DNA of 64,000 nucleotides. Source: Rhabditophanes sp. KR3021. Its lineage: Eukaryota > Nematoda > Chromadorea > Rhabditida > Alloionematidae. The notes beneath the pieces are model-generated. The model made no database searches and was not told the origin of the DNA. It saw only the letters and a program-made list of their open reading frames with translations. The stretch spans positions 4,836,001-4,900,000 of the forward strand of contig CAUJLY010000003.1 of NCBI GenBank assembly GCA_963281155.1. The letters run 5' to 3'. The position numbers and the translations under genes were made by a program. Below, piece after piece: positions 14,416-25,594 of the stretch. Position 1 is the stretch's first letter. Every line of letters starts with the position of its first letter.

Positions 14416-14715
14416 GTGGGCTTTTCAAGTATACCCATGTCAACGAGACTGATAATACCTTTTTTATCTTTTTCTGTGATTTTCTTTATATTCTTTATTG
14501 TTTCTGACTTTTCCGCAACAATTGTCTTTTTATCATTAATGACTTTGCTTTACTATTTATTTCGAGGTTTAAAAAAGTACCATTTGGCGGTTCTTCGAAT
14601 TATTACCTCAAAGCATTTAGTCATAATGTACATACATTTTAGTTTAACATATCCTTCTTCTTACGTATTAAGGGATACTTTAACAAAGATAATAAACGAA
14701 AATGCTGATAAATAA
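14416..14715 (+). CDS. Doubtful small hydrophobic ORF
   Basis: Open frame of 99 codons (a second ATG at codon 8 would start MSTRLIIPFLSFSVIFF). It would have one or two very hydrophobic helices in residues 10-48 and a basic second half. It ends in a 20-bp tandem repeat. Low-complexity AT-rich DNA often yields such frames, so this is probably not a gene; it is listed because no other feature explains the stretch. Confidence 0.15.
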   Translation: MGFSSIPMSTRLIIPFLSFSVIFFIFFIVSDFSATIVFLSLMTLLYYLFRGLKKYHLAVLRIITSKHLVIMYIHFSLTYPSSYVLRDTLTKIINENADK

Positions 14716-14750
14716 ACTAAAATGCTGATTAATAAACTAAAATGCTCATT
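14701..14750. repeat. 20-bp tandem repeat
   Basis: Two full units of AATGCTGATAAATAAACTAA (one base differs) and a partial third, at 14701-14750. Confidence 0.7.
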
Positions 14751-15763
14751 ATTCTATGTTTCGTATATTTACTATACGGACTAATTTCATATAAATATGA
14801 ATAGTTTTGCTTTTAATTAGTATACAATTTTGAAACCTATTCTGCTAAAGTACCTTTTTCTACATATTACTCATAATAGATTATTTCATATGCACAAATA
14901 CACGTGAAAGTCAGTGGAGGAAAAATAAGATTGATAAAAGTATTAGTGTTTTTTATTTCAAAGAAATATTATATTGCATCACTTCATGTGAGTAACACAT
15001 AAAAACATTCATTTGATCTTTATGACTTTGATGTCATGTCAGAATGTTGATCTAAACGAAGGAAGTACAATACGAGGAAACCGAGGTTGTCCCTTAAATA
15101 CCATCTATTCTGATCGAATTTCATTTTGAAATCAAAAAGACTATCTCCTCTTTCATCTAACCTTTCCGTTATTTATTTTTGACATTTATTTGCTGAGTTT
15201 TCCATTACTTGGTAACAAATGATAGTATAAATATTTTTTACTATCTAATGTTACATCTTTACATAAATTACCGGAAAGTATGTGGCATGATAATTTGCTA
15301 AAATGAAACATTTTAATATTTTTTATAATTTTGTTGCTATATCTAAGTGAGCTGTCAATCAAACGGATTGTTAAGGTGTTGTAAAAAATGCAGAGTAACA
15401 AAAAGTGATTAGTTGATTTCTACCCTTCAAAGGCAAAATGACAACACGTGTTATCTAATGTTATTTTTGACACCTCCAACTAAATTTTGTAATGCAATCA
15501 TTTTTATCTTTATTAACCTCGTCTTAAGCAACGCCCATTTATTTTAATATGAAGCATTTATTAACGCAAAACAGGTTCATTTTGAAAATGATGTTCGAAT
15601 TGGTGTTTTCAATTAATTATAAATATGCATACCCTTATACTACGTATGTGTAATACTATATACTAATATAGTTTATATTTAATAAAATGATTTACATTTA
15701 CCGCTTCCGTACTCTACGTCTATTCATACAAATTGAGTAATTGTTATTTTCCATTTTTAGAAA
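14751..15763. other. Intergenic region upstream of the DUSP gene
   Basis: About 1 kb of AT-rich DNA with no recognised coding sequence. The last bases (CCATTTTTAG, ending at 15760) form a good 3' splice site 3 nt before the DUSP start codon, suggesting a trans-splice acceptor or a 5' UTR intron. Confidence 0.45.
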
Positions 15764-16495
15764 ATGCCAATTTCATTTAAAGTTAATCCTGAATTTGCCC
15801 AAATTACCGAAATCGTTCCCGGTCTTTTCATTTGTGGCGTTTCTGCTCTAACTGCCGCCAACATGAAAGCACATAAGATCGGACTCATCATCAATGCTAC
15901 TGAAGAAGTACCAAACTTGAGATCACTCGGAGACATGGCTAGGGCCAAGCTATGGTTAAAAGATATACCCGAAGAGAACATCTTTTCTCATCTTGAACCT
16001 ATTGCAGACCAAATCCATTTGATTATTGCCGATGGTGGGAAAGTCTTGGTTCATTGTTTGGCCGGAGTATCCAGATCCGCAACTATTTGCCTCGCCTACC
16101 TAACCAAATTTCATTGTAAATCATTAAGAGCTGCCTATCACTTGATGTGCACACAAAGACCAATGGTCCGGCCCAACCTTGGCTTTTGGAGGCAATTAAT
16201 TACATTTGAACAGTTGATCAAAAGAAATGCCGGATCAGTAAGATTAGTTCGTGATGAATCCCAAGATGACAAACTTCTTCCCGATGTTTATCTTCCAGAA
16301 GTTATGCCAGAAAGACCAGTGGTAAGTTTTGTCAACTTAGTAAACTAATATAAAGTTCATCTTTAGAGCCCAGATCGGATTGATGCTAAGGACGAAAGCC
16401 GAGAGAGAAGATCTTCCGGGTCACGTTCAAAATTCACCCCGATGCTCGCATCAGTTCCTGAAATCTGCGAAACAGCTGCTTTGATTGCTGCTTAA
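15764..16495 (+). CDS. Dual-specificity phosphatase, DUSP14/18-like
   Basis: Two exons: 15764-16321 and 16367-16495, phase 0 junction, 228 aa. The catalytic P-loop is VHCLAGVSRSAT with Cys98 and Arg104; the general acid is Asp67 in LKDIPEENI. RPMVRPNLGFWRQLI after the active site is typical of the small atypical DUSPs (14, 18, 21), which dephosphorylate Tyr and Thr in MAP-kinase pathways. The second exon adds a 43-residue Ser/Arg-rich tail (DESRERRSSGSRSKF), which is longer than in vertebrate relatives and could itself be phosphorylated. The start is supported by a splice acceptor 3 nt upstream. Confidence 0.93.
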
Positions 16496-19400
16496 ATAAA
16501 TCCTTAAAACAAGTTCAATATGTGCATATATTATGAAAATTCAATCTTTCTTTCTGGTGACTCAAGACAACTAATACTAGTAAAAATTCTGATCAACAGG
16601 CTACCACGTTTCTATAATCAAGCATTCGTTACCAATAATTATGATAATGTTAAGTATTTAAAGATTAAGTTCAATCATCATCAATCTTGTCGTTTTGATT
16701 GCTTTAATTTTTAACGGGTGTATTATCTTTTAATAAGGATGGTTTGTGTTATTTTTCATTTAAAATATAATAAAATCATTAAATAACTACATTTCTTTTA
16801 AATGGCGATGCACTCTTTATAAGTCGCGCTCAACATGTCGAAAGTTTATTACGTGCACTTATCATTTAATTATCACATAGTTCATACAATTGTGGTAATT
16901 AATTTAGTGATAGGTAAAAAAGTATCACCGGTCATATGATAGATAAGACATATCTATTGTACATACACCATGAGCCAAAATTAACTAAAAAGTAACCAAA
17001 ACGTGTTGAATATTATTTATTTATTACTTCCTCATTACGATATTATTGGTAATATAAATTGTTTAGAGTGTGCTTCAGTCAAAACAAACCAACTAATCAT
17101 GCGTCGTTTCAGACATACTTTGCTTTCTTAAAGAACGAGTAAACAATGAATGTTTATGTTTGAAAGATCTCTAGTCACAAAGTCAAAATTTACATTGAAA
17201 TTAAAATTTAAAATTCTAAAAATATACTTAATGTTTGATTTATCTGTATAGTAAGATTACGTTTCGTATTCAAATTCACAAACATCTTGACGATTCGAAC
17301 ATGTGCCTTGATATCGTAAAAATTACCAAAACGAAATGCTCTTTAAAGACGCACATTAATATCATATCATGATTCGCTTCAGTTTATTTTAGTGTTAATG
17401 TACGTGACAAAAAACAATATTTATTTTAAATAATGTCACAGACAAAACAAGAAATTGTAATCTAATAATGTTTATTAAAAGTCAAACAAATAATAAAATG
17501 ATCCCACCAAACGTCATATCAGCATAAAAAATAGGGATTTTTGATTAATTAAAGACAATATTAACAAATAATATTTATTGTAGTACTTAGAATATTATCA
17601 ATAATAAAATATAAATGAACATGGAGAAATAATAGGGAAACTAATTCAAGATGATAAATTTTGTTCAAATTTTAAATGCATCATTTCAAGTAAGAAAAAT
17701 ACATATTTCCATATAAAATCATTTTTATTACTTTCCGTACTCTCGTAACTTTAGGACTATTACGTTGCTCAAAAAACCTTTCAGCCCCTATGCCTTTAAA
17801 TTTGTACTAATGTATACATCGCAAATATATTTTAAGCCATTTTAATTGCAAAAGATCTTCTCCACTCAATCATCTTCTTCAATTTTTATTAAAATGAAAC
17901 CACCATCCAAAAATAAATTACTTCACTAGTTGACTAATTTTACTACAACTTCATTTTAACTCACAACATATCACTAGCTTGAAAGATATTATCGCAACTT
18001 ACATGTACTTATCACTATGTCCACTAATCTACCATAAAACAAGTGAATACACAATATTCAGAGTAATATTTAAATATGTTTTGGAGTAATCAAAAGTCCC
18101 ATTTCAAGTATCTCACCTTGAAGCATCATTAACTATTTATAATAAATTGGCCCAATTCTCTTGAATTAAAAGTCTATTACTTTAAACTCATGTCAATAAT
18201 TTGTTTTTATATTTTCTTCTCTTCTAACAATAAACACATAGTACTTTAATTTTTCATAAATTCAATCTTCTCAAAACAATCCTTTTTTTGTGACGCTGTA
18301 TAATTTACGATGTTTACTATTAAATTTATAATGCAACACTTAAACAAGCTTTTGCATATATTGTCTCCAACTTTTTTATTACATCCAGGCCCCAAGATTA
18401 ATCATTTCGTCCACGATCCTTTCTAATCATCCGATAGGAAATACCAAAAAAGTGGAAGCCTCTGAGGCTCAATTGAAACTTTAAAGTCCTTTTAAGCAGC
18501 TTTATTGTCTCTTCAAACAAAATGTCCGCTCTATTTTTTATACGTCCAATGGACATTAAATTGCCTGACTAAATTTTTAAGGTCCTTGACATTTCACTCT
18601 TCCGCTTATATAAATACACAGCTAACAAAAAGAAATTGACTATATTTCTATTGTTATTTTGGTGAACTAAAAAATTGTGGTATAACACAACATTACTCAA
18701 AGGGAAAAGAGCAATGAAAATACAATGGCGCGTTGTGGTATAGTTGTTTTATCATTTTAATTGAATTGACATCAAAATGGTTAAGCATATTTTGATTCCT
18801 TAACACTCAATGCACAGATATTATTATTGTTATTATTATTTACGGCGAAATTTACTTATTTTGAGGTAGTGCTTAAAATTTAATTAAGGTTATTCAAGAT
18901 CTTTTTAATTATATTCAAAACAATGTATGTATAACAACATATGCATGTCTTTACACACTAAAAATAGAGTAAAAGCACAGTGGAATTGGTCGTAATAATA
19001 TGCATGAATTCTGAGATTGCCTTATTTTAAATTCTTAAACTTTTGCTATTTGAGAAAATGTTTCATCCAAAAGCACATATTTGCTAATCAAAGTCATAGT
19101 TCCAAGATTGTAGCATGTTAGTCTTTGACAAAGTAAATCCTTTTAATGCACCTTCAGATATAAACCATAATTGTATAAATATTAACCTACTAGCAAACGA
19201 TAAAAATGGACTATGCCAGTCACTACTATTTGTTGGTGTCTATATTAGTCAATTATAAATGCATTTAATGTGAATGAGGATGTTAAATTGTAATCACATC
19301 TGCTAAACTTCTGTTGACTGGTAAATATACTTTTTAAGATAAATTTCATATATCAAAGTACCGCACCGTGTTTATTATAATGCTGTATATTTAGTTGTGA

Positions 19401-20030
19401 TATTATTTTTATTCCTATATTAATATTAGAGGGGAGAGATTCAGAGAAATATATTTAAATATATTTTATTTTGTGTAGAAGAAACTTTAAGTGACGCTAC
19501 CAATTTTAAAGGTGACACTTTAGCACTATATTTATTCCACCTATTGAACATTTATTTTTTATGTCCAAGTCAAATTTATTATTAATGACGACAAGACTTG
19601 ACCAATCATTAATTTGTGATAACCTTTCATTGAAACACTGTTTATCGTAAATACATAAATCAGTCTATAGTCCGGCGGCCTTCTTTTTCCAAATAATTAT
19701 TCATATATTCAACCTATGTAGCATCTTTTCTAATTTCAGTCGGAATATAGAGAGCTTTACAATTTACAAAATGAGAGAGGCTGGTACCATTATTGACGGG
19801 CAATTTGATATACTCATTATTTTGGTTTGACACCTAAATAACACCAATAATTATATATTTTTCTTTGCAAAAAATAGTCATTAAAATTGTGTGATATGCA
19901 TATTCGGAATTGAACAATAAAAATGATTCATCACACTATATTTATTGCAACTAAGCACTTGTTTGTGATAGACCGTTTTACAAATCGTTATTTTAACGCG
20001 TTTTATAATTTTTCACAATATTTTCAGTCG
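16496..20030. other. Long AT-rich intergenic region
   Basis: About 3.5 kb without a convincing gene. A TATA-like TTATATAAATA occurs near 18607 but no gene follows it, and a short perfect palindrome (AGCCTCTGAGGCT) lies near 18455. The last bases (ATATTTTCAG ending at 20027) make a good 3' splice site just before the next gene. Confidence 0.4.
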
Positions 20031-20843
20031 ATGCCCAATATCTTTCAATTGAAGACGAACGAACTGGTATCATTACTTAAGGTTTTGAAACCAGACTCGA
20101 CCCTCATCACTGACGATGCCTTAATTACTAGCGGTGGTTTTGAACTGAACAAAAAATTGCGTTCTCAAATTACGGAATGGCTGTTGATTAACAATTTCTC
20201 GACTATGATTCAATTTCATAAGGATCCATGTACGGAAGCTTGGGTTATTCCTAATAAAAATGACTCTATTTCATGTGGAAAGTATCGTGTAGCTCAAAAG
20301 GGTAAGAAATATTTTTCGTTCTTTATGAAGCATTTGTAGAGTTTTTTATCTTACAGTTCCTCTAATTATACCAGATCCGATCTTAATGGAATCTTCTCTT
20401 TTTAATGCCAACTGCGATATCAAAAGAAAAATTGAGCCATTAAATTTAATTCCTTTGATGTGGGACAAAAGTAACAAAATTGAAACAAGAAGTGCTACTG
20501 ATAGAGTTTTGATGCAAAGGTAATGTCTAAAGTTAACGATTCATTAAAACGAATGACTTTGTATTATCAATGACAACTTGATTGCTAAACATGATATTTA
20601 AATTACAAAATAATTACTAGAATTTTATAATTTTTCAGTTTCAAAAGTGATGCACATCAGGGATCTTATTCGGACAGAAGTTACCACGATCACTCTCCAA
20701 ACAACTCTTACTCAAGTTCTGCTTCATGTTCCTCGCGTACCTTCCCTGATCAAAACAGCCAAATTTCAAATAAATGCAAACCACAGAATAATTTCTTTTA
20801 TTCAGGAATCTTGAATGTCTTCATGTGCAAACAAAGCGGTTGA
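20031..20843 (+). CDS. Divergent BTG/Tob-like protein (tentative)
   Basis: Three exons: 20031-20301, 20357-20519, 20639-20843, phases 1 and 2, giving 212 aa from the ATG after the 3' splice site at 20027. Family membership is inferred from weak collinear matches to the BTG/Tob anti-proliferative domain: NIFQLKTNELVSLLK (compare NIFGEELERLLK), SGGFEL (SGFRC), and EAWVIPNKNDSISCGKYRV at the box B position (compare VWIDPFEVSYQIGEKG). The tail is Ser-rich (SYSSSASCSS), as in several Tob proteins that recruit CCR4-NOT. The frame is open upstream to an ATG at 19923, and an upstream exon with the missing N-terminal helix may exist. If the family is wrong, this is an unrecognised intracellular protein with a solid exon model. 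Confidence 0.55.
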
Positions 20844-21303
20844 CAAAAAAATTCAATTAACGTTTTTAAATTGATTTGCAGCGGCACTACAACGCATGCT
20901 TTAGTATCTGCTAAAACTAGATTATTTTGCATAAAATCTAAAGAATTCTTTTTGTTATCATGAATAAATTAACTTTAATAAATATTTATTATCAACTGTA
21001 TGTGTGTGAACAATTGTTAGTTAACAAATTGCACCATTTCAATTTTTTCATTTTAAGTAGCTTTGAGCGGAAGGTTGTGCTATTTTGGTTTAAAATTCCC
21101 ATATTGCAACAAGTTACTTTGCCAGAGGTATCGTTGTCTGTTTTTGTTATTAAAATAGGACCAGATAATTGTATACGGATGAGGTATCATCGCATCATTT
21201 GTCATTGTAATAGTGATAGGTAAAAATGAATTAAGTGGATTGAGGAAGTGAGGATTGATGGTATAAAAGCAGTTTTAGTTTTATATTAATCAGTTTACTC
21301 AAA
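20844..21303. other. Short intergenic region with promoter
   Basis: No gene recognised; an 87-codon open frame at 20960-21223 lacks convincing composition. The TATA box for the next gene lies at 21262-21269. Confidence 0.4.
21262..21269 (+). promoter_or_regulatory. TATA box of the secreted orphan gene
   Basis: TATAAAAG located 35 nt upstream of the ATG at 21304, so the 5' UTR would be very short. Confidence 0.55.
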
Positions 21304-22044
21304 ATGACTTTGTTAAAGTCTATTACTCCACTTTTGTTAATAATTCTATTTTCACCTATTGGTGCTATTACAATTTCTAAAGATGATAATGAAGCTAAAT
21401 TCATTGTCAAGAATTGCTTAGCAAAAATAAAACTTTCCGGAACTTTGGATAAGCATTATTATAAAGTTATAGCCGAAGCTTCAAATAACGGAGAACTTGA
21501 TGCACTGAGTCTTATTATAAGAACTAAGGTATCAATCATAAACATATTTCTTAATATTAAAGATTTTCATCGTTATATATTTTATTTGATAGTTATTCAA
21601 CTAATTTTATTGTACTTTTAGGCAAACAAAATATGTAGCGATAATGAAGTTCTAATGACAAATTTATTCCTCGATTCTCTTAAAAATGTGAAAGAATTCA
21701 ATGCAATTTACAATACAAGTTACTTGAACAATTTGTACCGCAATTTCTACGGAATAAACCACAAAGCACTTGACTGCATTCTCTTTAATAAAGTCAATGG
21801 GGAAGAATCTAAGAACTTATTAGCTAACCTGAACAAAAGAATGCAAGGAGATCCTAATGAAGAAGAATTAAGAAAATTTGTCAATGCATTGTATGAGTTG
21901 AAGTATCCTAAGGAGCAACATTACAATATGATTCCTTCTACGAATAAACAGGAAAAGCCAATGGAACAACACATTTACGAAATTCAAAAGGTACCTACAA
22001 CTTCAGATTATGTTGTTCTTCGCAACAAATTAATAATTCAATAA
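21304..22044 (+). CDS. Small secreted protein, family unknown
   Basis: Two exons: 21304-21528 and 21622-22044, phase 0 junction (GTATCA...TTTTAG), 215 aa. The N-terminus is a clear signal peptide (MTLLKSITPLLLIILFSPIG). The rest is mostly helical, with few cysteines (in VKNCLAKIKL, NKICSDNE and LDCILFNK) and a Lys/Glu/Asn-rich C-terminal half. I do not recognise a family. A strong TATA box and a short 5' UTR suggest a highly and tissue-specifically expressed secreted product. Confidence 0.75.
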
Positions 22045-22172
22045 GCATAATATCATTTATTCACAATTAATTTTTAATCCAATGTATACTTATGATTGAC
22101 AAAAAGGGACAGATAAATTTTTGTATGTAGCATATATTCATATATAATTTGAAAAACATGTTTTTCGTGTGT

Positions 22173-22824
22173 TTAAGTCCAGCTGCAACATTTATTCATT
22201 TTTTTAGCGGTAGTAAAGAACATCTTACTTTGCTCAGATAGATCTTCACTAGCTTTGATGATGTCGTCTAATTTTTCTCCTCTTGTAAGAATTGAGTTAA
22301 TAGTTTCGTGAAGAACAATTTTAGTCTCTTCGACTTCTTCTTGAACTTTTGTTAAAGCATCTGCCTCGGATGGGTTTTGCCATCTAGTCAAATGAGCTTT
22401 CAATCCTTCATACTTACAATCATCTGTTTTAGTAATAGTAGCCCATTTAGATTCAGGGACATGAGACAAAAAATCTTCCAAAACTTTTGAAAGCATAGTG
22501 AAAGCGACACGTTGCTGATATTCATCATCGGTTATGCAAACTCCTGACAAGCCGTCTGATCTAACGTAGGCATGGCACCAATACTCTTGTTCTTTGACAG
22601 ATGACCGTGATGGAATGGTTGAACGTTCGATAAACAATTTCGAAGTGAATTGCATAAAGTCCTTAAGTAATATGTAATTGCATATGAACAATTATTTTAT
22701 GACTTACTCTTACTGTATTTCTTTGGAAAAGCCCAAAACTAGAGAGATCCATTTCAGTTTTCATTAGCTTGACCTTATTATCAGGCTCGTTTTTATGGAA
22801 TATTAATATGGAAAATACCTTCAT
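22173..22824 (-). CDS. YKT6: v-SNARE YKT6
   Basis: Two exons on the minus strand: 22824-22708 and 22661-22173, phase 0, with a 46-nt intron; 201 aa (human 198). The longin domain starts MKVFSILIFHKNEP and contains SSFGLFQRNTVRDFMQFTS, VKEQEYWCHAYVR and EYQQRVAFTMLSKVLEDF. The R-SNARE motif follows, with the zero-layer Arg166 in ILTRGEKLDD. The C-terminus NKCCSWT keeps the palmitoylated and farnesylated cysteine pair (Cys197, Cys198) ahead of an atypical CaaX ending in threonine. YKT6 acts in ER-Golgi, endosomal and autophagosomal fusion. The ATG lies 7 nt after a TTTGTAG acceptor (22832) and 121 nt downstream of the ALG11 stop codon, which suggests a shared operonic transcript. Confidence 0.97.
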
Positions 22825-22945
22825 CTCAACTCTACAAATAAAAATTAATTAGAAACAATACACAGGGAAGAAAGATATGTCAGGCCTTAGACCGATTAAT
22901 CACGCGTACAAAATATATGAATATTTTAACATTATTTAAAACTCG

Positions 22946-24864
22946 TTAAAATTGTACAAGTAAATCCATTTGCGAATTCCAGCTCTTCTCAAAGCTTTCT
23001 TCACTAAACCGGGTCGATTGCTCTTTAGCACGAATGACAATGCCATGCCTTTCTTGTTTGCTTAAATTTATAACTCTCACAATTGCTTCTGCATATTCTT
23101 CAACAGTTTCACATAAAAATCCCTTACTATCAGTTGCCGGATGTGCATCAACTACAATATCCATCATAGGACCTCCTGAATTATGAGAAATCATCACATT
23201 ACCGCCAGCTATCTGTTCCACGACGGAAATACCAAAATGTTCATTCCACATAGAATGAATTCCAATTAAAGATTCGCTCATACATGCTAACAGTTCGTTA
23301 AAAGGGCAATTTAGCTTCCACTCCACATTTTCCTCTATTCCTAATTTGTTTGCATAATCTTTGAGATCTTGGGCTCTTGCTATGTCATCTTCATGACGGC
23401 ATCCACCAGCAATTACTAGTTTTAAATGTATTGATGAGTCGTTAAGTTTTTCCCTTGCCAAATTAAAAGCATCTAATTGCAATTTGTGATTTTTTTCAGG
23501 CCTAATTTGTCCAATTGATAAAACTTGAACTATTTTTTTTTCTTCCAACAATGCTTCACTTGAATTAACAAGTTCCAAAAACTTGGTCGTATCACATGGT
23601 GGGAATACCTTTGCGACTTCCCTTTTCCATAAACTTCTGACATGACTCTCCGTCCAACTTCCATTTACCATAACAACATCAGTGGTATATCCGCAAAATC
23701 TATAGTAAAGTGCAAAAATTTTGTAATACCACAATTTGATAAAACTAAATACACTGCTCTCTGAAATCCACCCACTGTTGTTATAAGTTGTGTGACGTTT
23801 TTCTACTAATGAAATCATGTCTATAATTACTATTATTACTATCCCAAAAAATAACAAAGCAAACCTGTGCTAATGGTTGGGTAGTGAACATAACATCCTA
23901 CTTTTGAGCCTCCAATTAATTTGAATAAAGGCAAGACAGTGGGATATCCCATTGTGTCAATCATTATGCTTGGACAAAACCGGAATAAGGCTTCCAAACC
24001 AACATAAAAGGCAGCCATAGTCTGAAGGAACATAGTAAATCGTGGATAATAGTGTGCTTCCAATAACCATCGTGATCTGGAAGTGTGAACAATTGATAAT
24101 AATAGTTTGACAGGTTGCAATTTATCGAGTACATGTGATAGATTGTATGTGTTGATATACATACTGACACAAATATTTTAAATTAAATTACCTTAAAAAG
24201 ACAAACTCCAGGTTTGTCGTATCCACTTTAACATTAAACCTGTTTTCGGCTTTGGCAACGATTTCGCTTACTGTCGCATCACAATCTCCTGAATATACGA
24301 TGAAACGATACTCACGGTTTTGATATCTGAAATATTCAACTTGATAAAATATAAAGTTTGATAAAAACATTTAAAGATATCTAAAAATATTCTATTTAAC
24401 AAAATATGCTCCTATTACTCTTAATTAAGTGTATTAAAGGATGATACATTTCCAAGTTAGGCCTTAAGGCAAATGACGTCAAAAAACGGATGAACGCTAA
24501 TCTAAATGTCAATAAACATATTCATTCGTTACAAATGTTTTTCATTTCCAAGAAAGTGAAAAAATATAATAAAATATATGCACCAAAAGGATACTTTAGA
24601 CATTTAGTTATCTATTAGGACTCACTTTTTCTGCATAGCATTAATTGCACACCACAATACACGTTCTCCACCACCTCCAGCATTACAATAAGGATGGAAG
24701 AAGGCGATGCTTTTGTTTTTACTGGAATTTAAATTAACAATAATAGTATGATGTCATGATTAAAGTTACCGAGTGTATCGGCAATAAATCGCTACAAGTA
24801 TTAGCATCGTCAAAGACGGGTAGCAAAATAGAACACCGAGTGAAGTTGCTATTTGAATAAGCAT
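22946..24864 (-). CDS. ALG11: ALG11, GDP-Man:Man3GlcNAc2-PP-dolichol alpha-1,2-mannosyltransferase
   Basis: Five exons on the minus strand: 24864-24770, 24721-24626, 24326-24192, 24076-23865, 23820-22946; phases close to 470 aa (human 492). The first exon gives a single N-terminal membrane anchor ([11 protein letters not shown]). Diagnostic ALG11 blocks follow: [53 protein letters not shown], and [19 protein letters not shown] with the glycosyltransferase EX7E region, then HNSGGP. It is a GT4-family enzyme on the cytosolic face of the ER that adds the fourth and fifth mannoses to the lipid-linked oligosaccharide. A 3' splice-like TTTAG lies just before the start codon. It sits between MRPL35 and YKT6 in a head-to-tail run. 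Confidence 0.97.
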
Positions 24865-25071
24865 CCTAAAGACCTAAATTTAAATTAGCGATTAGGCAAA
24901 TTTGAAAAAAACGTAAATAAAGTTTGCGATAGATTACGCTACTTTTAATAAACATCAAAGCTTCAATTATATTTGTTATTCAAGTTCAAATACAAAAACA
25001 ACAAAATATTAAATTCGCAACAACACAAACTCTAACTAGTGGTTCTTCTAAAAGGGATTCTCCTAACGTTA

Positions 25072-25594
25072 TTATCTGTCTTTAAAATACTTTAATGAAG
25101 TAGTGTCGTCCATTAAAATTTTGCTTCTTTCCCTAATGAAATGTCCTTTGGCATCTACTCGAGGAGAATCAAGTCCATGGCGAACTTGGTAATTTTTGTA
25201 TGGATCGTCTACGTAAAATCTCTTTTGAAGCCAAAATGGAGTCATCATTTTGTCTAGCATTTCACATTCCCTTTTAGTACAGGTTTCGTAATATAGAGAC
25301 GTTTCTTGAAAATGGTCGTCTTTCATGTATCTTTGCTTATTTTTTCCAGGTCTAGCATGAATCCACATTCCTTAATTCAATGATTACCAATTAACTTAAT
25401 GTAAACTTACCATTATTCAATCTTTTGAACCTATCTAAGACATCCTGCGCTACTCTTTTTTTTCCAACTTTATTGTCCATTCTAATATGATATTCCCAAT
25501 GAGGGATTCGGGCAATACCACGTGCGCCAATAACACTAGAACTTATTGATGGGGCTGATAATAGTCCTGCGGCATTTTTTAATAGTGAAAGCAT
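25072..25594 (-). CDS. MRPL35: Mitochondrial ribosomal protein L35 (bL35m)
   Basis: Two exons on the minus strand: 25594-25411 and 25370-25072, phase 1, 160 aa. The C-terminal part matches animal MRPL35: [17 protein letters not shown], then [20 protein letters not shown] and [12 protein letters not shown]. The N-terminus ([19 protein letters not shown]) is a plausible mitochondrial targeting peptide. It is a component of the large mitoribosomal subunit. ALG11 starts 207 nt downstream on the same strand. The first ATG is used; an AATTAG acceptor-like sequence is close upstream. Confidence 0.92.

Noticed and set aside
18449..18468. Perfect short palindrome AGCCTCTGAGGCT
   Set aside because: Too short to be meaningful without context; no terminator or element nearby.
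20960..21223. 87-codon plus-strand frame before the secreted orphan gene
   Set aside because: Low-complexity hydrophobic/aromatic composition, no splice or promoter context of its own, and it ends just before the TATA box of the next gene.
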